From the IMG/VR virus record IMGVR_UViG_3300043437_000372, positions 1-21,078 of that record: a stretch of DNA of 21,078 nt; one strand, written 5' to 3'. Position 1 is the stretch's first letter; the number at the start of each line of letters is the position of its first letter. Origin of the DNA: a virus. The notes beneath the pieces were generated by a model. That model did not search any database, was not told the origin of the DNA, and saw only the letters and a program-made list of their open reading frames with translations. Made by a program: the position numbers and the translations under genes. Shown here in pieces: positions 18,518 through 21,078 of the stretch.

Positions 18518-19989
18518 TGAGTGAATACAACAGTCGGTTTTTTGGACACTGTAATGGCACGTCGTTCTACATCCATAGGTGTCTCGCTGATGAGCATGTA
18601 GGTGAGCGCGTCGAATATGTGCTTGTTCTTGTCTCCGTCACGGATTGGCTCGGCCCTGTTTGGGCCGGGCTTCATTTCGCGCACCATCTTGATCGTGTTG
18701 TGAAGCTGTGCAGATAGGAAGACGCGCCGGTCGAATAGCAGCTTCTTGAGAAGGCCTATGCGCTGCTTTACGCTGCCAGAGCCTTTCGTAACGGCGTGCA
18801 GGACAATCTTGCCTTGCGACACCTGTCGAACGACGAGCTCGTCGTACACGTCGGAAGCGGCTCGATATCTCCATGCAGAGTTGTCGGACCAATGACGCCA
18901 CAGAACATTGGTTGTTCCGTGGGTGTCCTTGAGGTAGTCCTCCCACCACTGCATCTTCTCCATGACCAACTCAGTGAAGTCAGCGATCGACACCTTGCGG
19001 TCGATAACAACCGCCTCGTCCAAAACATCGAAGATCGAGTTTCCGTCGTCTCCAACCCGTTTGCATGAAATCGAGCAGGCATGGTTCACGTCGCCCAAGT
19101 CCCATCCAGTAAACAACTCGAAGCAGTTTTTTGGAGGAACTATGATCTCGTGATCATCCTCAGTTGCGCTGGTCACGTTACCAACGACATGAGTGCTCGG
19201 CACGAAGACATCTGCGAAATGTCCATTGCTCACGTCCTCAACCCATTCACCCATGACATAGCGAGCGTACAGCTGCTTATCGTACATGTACTTGTTGATG
19301 AGGTCTTGCTTCTCCCGCGGATCTAGGAACGTGTTGTCGTTGAGGCTGAATTGGATGCGCTGGAACTGTGACTCAAACTGCTCGTTGTCGCTCGGTTTGC
19401 GTGTGAGCCAGATTCCTGCCAACCAGTGGTTCACTCCGTTCTCAGGCGGGTTAAGGTCAGCGATGATCTGGTGGTTTTCGTATGGAATCTCAACGACACG
19501 TAGCTGGTCGGTCAGAACATCGAACACGATTCGGTCCTCGAACTGGTCAGCCTCCGATAGCCACAGCAGCGAGAATCGCGTCCCCTTGAACTTGGCTGAT
19601 GCCTCCCAGACGTTCTCCAGTGAATGCAGCTGAACCTCAGACTCGCCACCGTAAGCGTTGCGGACGCGGGCGTAAGACATCTTGGTCGCTACGTCCATCG
19701 TGGGCTCCTTGGTCCACTTCATGCCGATCTTGGCATCCATCCATTGAGGCAAGATGGTCTTCGTGAGGTCTGACCATACGCCGACCTTCCCGTTTTTCAG
19801 GGTCTTAGCAATGATGCCAACGGTGGCGTTGTTGTTCTCGAAAAGGTGGCGTGCAACACGATGTGCAATCGCAAGCGATTTACCCGCTTTACGAGGGCCG
19901 TCCACCATGAGGTATCTGGCATACGAGTTGAATACCTCGAATCCCCGTGGTGAAAGATCAGGCAACCACCGCCCTTGAGTGTCTTGCAT
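18514..19989 (-). CDS. terL: Terminase large subunit
   Basis: The DNA-packaging motor: an ATPase that drives DNA into the procapsid plus a nuclease that cuts the concatemer. In a 491-aa product, Walker A is GPRKAGKS (31-38), Walker B plus catalytic Glu is LLWLSEAD (141-148), and a coupling motif is ADLNPPENG (about 178-186). The RNase-H-like nuclease has FTGWDLGD (Asp 297), HWSDNS (Asp 369) and HIFDALTY (Asp 460). I start at ATG 19989 because conserved residues (RWLPDLSPRGFEVFNSYARYL) begin just after it. ATG 20043 (18 residues longer) is possible; the ATG at 20307 would cross the divergent + strand gene. It is divergent from the portal side. Confidence 0.94.
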   Translation of the reverse strand: MQDTQGRWLPDLSPRGFEVFNSYARYLMVDGPRKAGKSLAIAHRVARHLFENNNATVGIIAKTLKNGKVGVWSDLTKTILPQWMDAKIGMKWTKEPTMDVATKMSYARVRNAYGGESEVQLHSLENVWEASAKFKGTRFSLLWLSEADQFEDRIVFDVLTDQLRVVEIPYENHQIIADLNPPENGVNHWLAGIWLTRKPSDNEQFESQFQRIQFSLNDNTFLDPREKQDLINKYMYDKQLYARYVMGEWVEDVSNGHFADVFVPSTHVVGNVTSATEDDHEIIVPPKNCFELFTGWDLGDVNHACSISCKRVGDDGNSIFDVLDEAVVIDRKVSIADFTELVMEKMQWWEDYLKDTHGTTNVLWRHWSDNSAWRYRAASDVYDELVVRQVSQGKIVLHAVTKGSGSVKQRIGLLKKLLFDRRVFLSAQLHNTIKMVREMKPGPNRAEPIRDGDKNKHIFDALTYMLISETPMDVERRAITVSKKPTVVFTQ

Positions 19990-19998
19990 AAGGTTGGT

Positions 19999-20053
19999 GC
20001 GACTTTCGGTTGTAAAAGAGCAGGGCCGCAGGAAATCCTCCATCGAAAGTCGC
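19999..20053. promoter_or_regulatory. Divergent control region with inverted repeat
   Basis: Between terL (leftward) and the 102-aa gene (rightward) are two inverted arms, GCGACTTTCG (19999-20008) and CGAAAGTCGC (20044-20053), 35 nt apart. They could be a paired operator for both genes or a long-loop hairpin. No good -35/-10 pair is visible on either strand and the GGTGTNNNACACC motif is absent. If terL starts at 20043 the left arm would be coding. Confidence 0.45.
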
Positions 20054-20058
20054 CATCT

Positions 20059-20367
20059 ATGGACTCTATCACACTCAAGCGGGACGGCCTCGACGAATCG
20101 ATCAACTCGCTCGAAGAGGGGGAAACCATGGAGATCCACGGTACTTTTACCGTCATCTCGAAGTCCGACACTGAGATCGTTGGCGAACTCACCGACGTGA
20201 AGAAGTGCGGACACATGGGCGAGGATGAATACGAGCTCGACGACGAGGAAGGGGAAGACGATGGTGGTGAGTACGAGGACGAGTCGAAAGGCAAACCCAT
20301 GATGCACGGCAAGAAGGGCAAGGGCATGGGCATCCTCATTATGATCGGTGGCCCTAAGAAGAAGTAA
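20059..20367 (+). CDS. Acidic hypothetical protein, 102 aa
   Basis: From ATG 20059 the product starts MDSITLKRDGLDESINSLEEGE, with a strand-rich part following (about 25-47, EIHGTFTVISKSDTEIVGELT). An Asp/Glu-rich middle (about 55-75, with CGHMGEDEYELDDEEGEDD) leads to a Lys/Gly/Met tail ending GGPKKK. A second ATG at 20128 has a purine-rich GAGGGGG ahead of it and could start a shorter form. An in-frame ATG at 19975 lies inside terL and is less likely. It is the first + strand gene and directly precedes the portal-like gene. Function unknown. Confidence 0.65.
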   Translation: MDSITLKRDGLDESINSLEEGETMEIHGTFTVISKSDTEIVGELTDVKKCGHMGEDEYELDDEEGEDDGGEYEDESKGKPMMHGKKGKGMGILIMIGGPKKK

Positions 20368-20378
20368 CCTCCTGACAC

Positions 20379-21078
20379 ATGGTCGATCTCGAAGTCCTCA
20401 AGAAGCGCGGCGGAACGGTCGAAGAACTCAAGAAGAAGTTCACGGCCGAGAAGCTCGACGACAAGATCAAGGCGTTGATCGACATGAACTCGTCGCGTAT
20501 CGACGAGGGCATCCAGCGCAACTTGAACGAGGCTAGGACTTGGTACGCGATCGACCAAGCGTTTGATGCTTCGCAGCGTCAGATTACCTACACCCTCGTT
20601 GAGGGACTGCTTTCCAAGGGCACCTCTACGGAGAAGGTGATGGATGCCATGAAGTCGATGGGCCTCACGTCGAGGCTGTCGAACATGCTGCTCCCGCTGT
20701 GCAATTCGGACGGCACCAAGAAGTGTGGACCAGACGGCAAGCCGCTGATGAAGCTGGACATGCCGACGTTCTTTCACATTTTCGTTCCGTTGGTTCAGGC
20801 GTACACGAAGATGCGCTGGGCTAAGCTGTTCAGCGATCGAGACATCTACCCGCTCTACAAGTACGAGCCGGTGTCCACCACGATGCAGAACCGTGTGCGC
20901 TGTGAGATCATCACCAGCCGCATTCAGCGCATGGTTCAGGAAATGGGCTATCGCGAGGACGAGCGTCAATCGATTCTGCAGATGCTCAAGTACGGCGTCT
21001 GCCTGAACTTCCCTGCTGAGGACTTCTACCGCGAGAAGCAGATCTACCTCGAGAACAAGAAGGAGGTTGAGCGCACGA
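20379..21078 (+). CDS. Portal-like protein (N-terminal part)
   Basis: ATG 20379 opens a frame that stays open to the right edge (233 codons visible), so the gene is cut by the window. After an N-terminal helical part (VDLEVLKKRGGTVEELKKKF) come segments typical of portal-type proteins in environmental phages: NEARTWYAIDQAFDASQRQI (about 50-69), LDMPTFFHIFVPLVQAYTKMRWAKLFSDRDIYPLYKYEP (about 127-165) and RVRCEIITSRIQRMVQEMGY (about 172-191). The portal forms the ring at the capsid vertex through which terminase pumps DNA. The place next to terL supports this; the assignment rests on pattern and context. No Shine-Dalgarno is visible. Confidence 0.72.
   Translation, partial: MVDLEVLKKRGGTVEELKKKFTAEKLDDKIKALIDMNSSRIDEGIQRNLNEARTWYAIDQAFDASQRQITYTLVEGLLSKGTSTEKVMDAMKSMGLTSRLSNMLLPLCNSDGTKKCGPDGKPLMKLDMPTFFHIFVPLVQAYTKMRWAKLFSDRDIYPLYKYEPVSTTMQNRVRCEIITSRIQRMVQEMGYREDERQSILQMLKYGVCLNFPAEDFYREKQIYLENKKEVERT

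Noticed and set aside
19990-20307. Longer terminase frames starting at 20043 or 20307
   Set aside because: The 20307 start runs antisense through the + strand acidic gene. The extra residues before 19989 show no terminase-like pattern. 20043 cannot be fully excluded.
19797-20969. 390-aa frame antisense to the portal-like and acidic genes
   Set aside because: It is the complement of the clearly coding + strand portal frame, with Ser/Pro repeats that mirror the acidic gene; it also overlaps terL.
1-21078. CRISPR array, insertion sequence, integrase or attachment site
   Set aside because: I saw no regularly spaced direct repeats, transposase, recombinase or tRNA-end duplication in the window.

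Overview
The window looks like part of a tailed double-stranded DNA bacteriophage (Caudoviricetes-like), lytic or at least carrying its own replication genes. The signs are a terminase large subunit, a portal-like protein, a DnaB-type helicase, recombination nucleases, nucleotide-metabolism enzymes, and many tiny unknown genes packed with 4-nt ATGA/GTGA overlaps. I see no integrase, rRNA, confident tRNA, insertion sequence or CRISPR array. The host cannot be named. TTGACA-type -35 boxes and some strong AGGAGG ribosome binding sites point to a bacterium.

Layout. Two partial genes on the + strand lie at the edges: the end of a HELLH metallopeptidase-like gene (2-259) and, on the right, an acidic small protein followed by the start of a portal-like gene (20059-21078). 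Everything between about 162 and 19989 is read leftward on the - strand. From right to left these are: a packaging and structural block (terminase, a 409-aa unknown, a Cys-rich protein, a 172-aa protein, two basic proteins including a DUF5872-like one, a virion-protein-like gene, a dNMP kinase, 15.0-20.0 kb); a recombination block (Sak4-like ATPase, PD-(D/E)XK exonuclease, Zn protein, RuvC-like resolvase, 12.4-14.9 kb); a replication block (DnaD-like winged-helix protein, DnaB helicase, MazG-like pyrophosphohydrolase, 9.3-12.2 kb); a block of small genes with a ribbon-helix-helix-like and a double-HTH regulator plus an RNA ligase (5.9-9.3 kb); and an early/host-takeover-like block (ThyX, a Tad2/DUF2829 anti-Thoeris protein, a DHH-DHHA1 phosphoesterase and unknowns, 0.2-4.9 kb).

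Three things stand out. First, five intergenic sites share a 13-bp palindrome, GGTGTNNNACACC (one copy imperfect). In four of them it sits exactly 10 nt after a TTGACR -35 box, so the palindrome overlays the expected -10, and the -35 usually overlaps the stop codon of the preceding gene. This looks like a phage-specific promoter/operator that cuts the long leftward strand into modules, and three of the resulting mRNAs would be nearly leaderless. Second, one of these promoters is framed by a perfect 13-bp inverted repeat and feeds a roughly 170-nt leader with two tandem terminator-like hairpins just before the replication genes. The leader also has a possible 39-codon leader ORF whose stop lies in the loop of the second hairpin, so it is a candidate attenuator or small RNA. 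Third, a Tad2-like immune-signal sponge sits next to a DHH-family phosphodiesterase and ThyX, so the operon may combine nucleotide metabolism with defence against nucleotide-based immune signalling.
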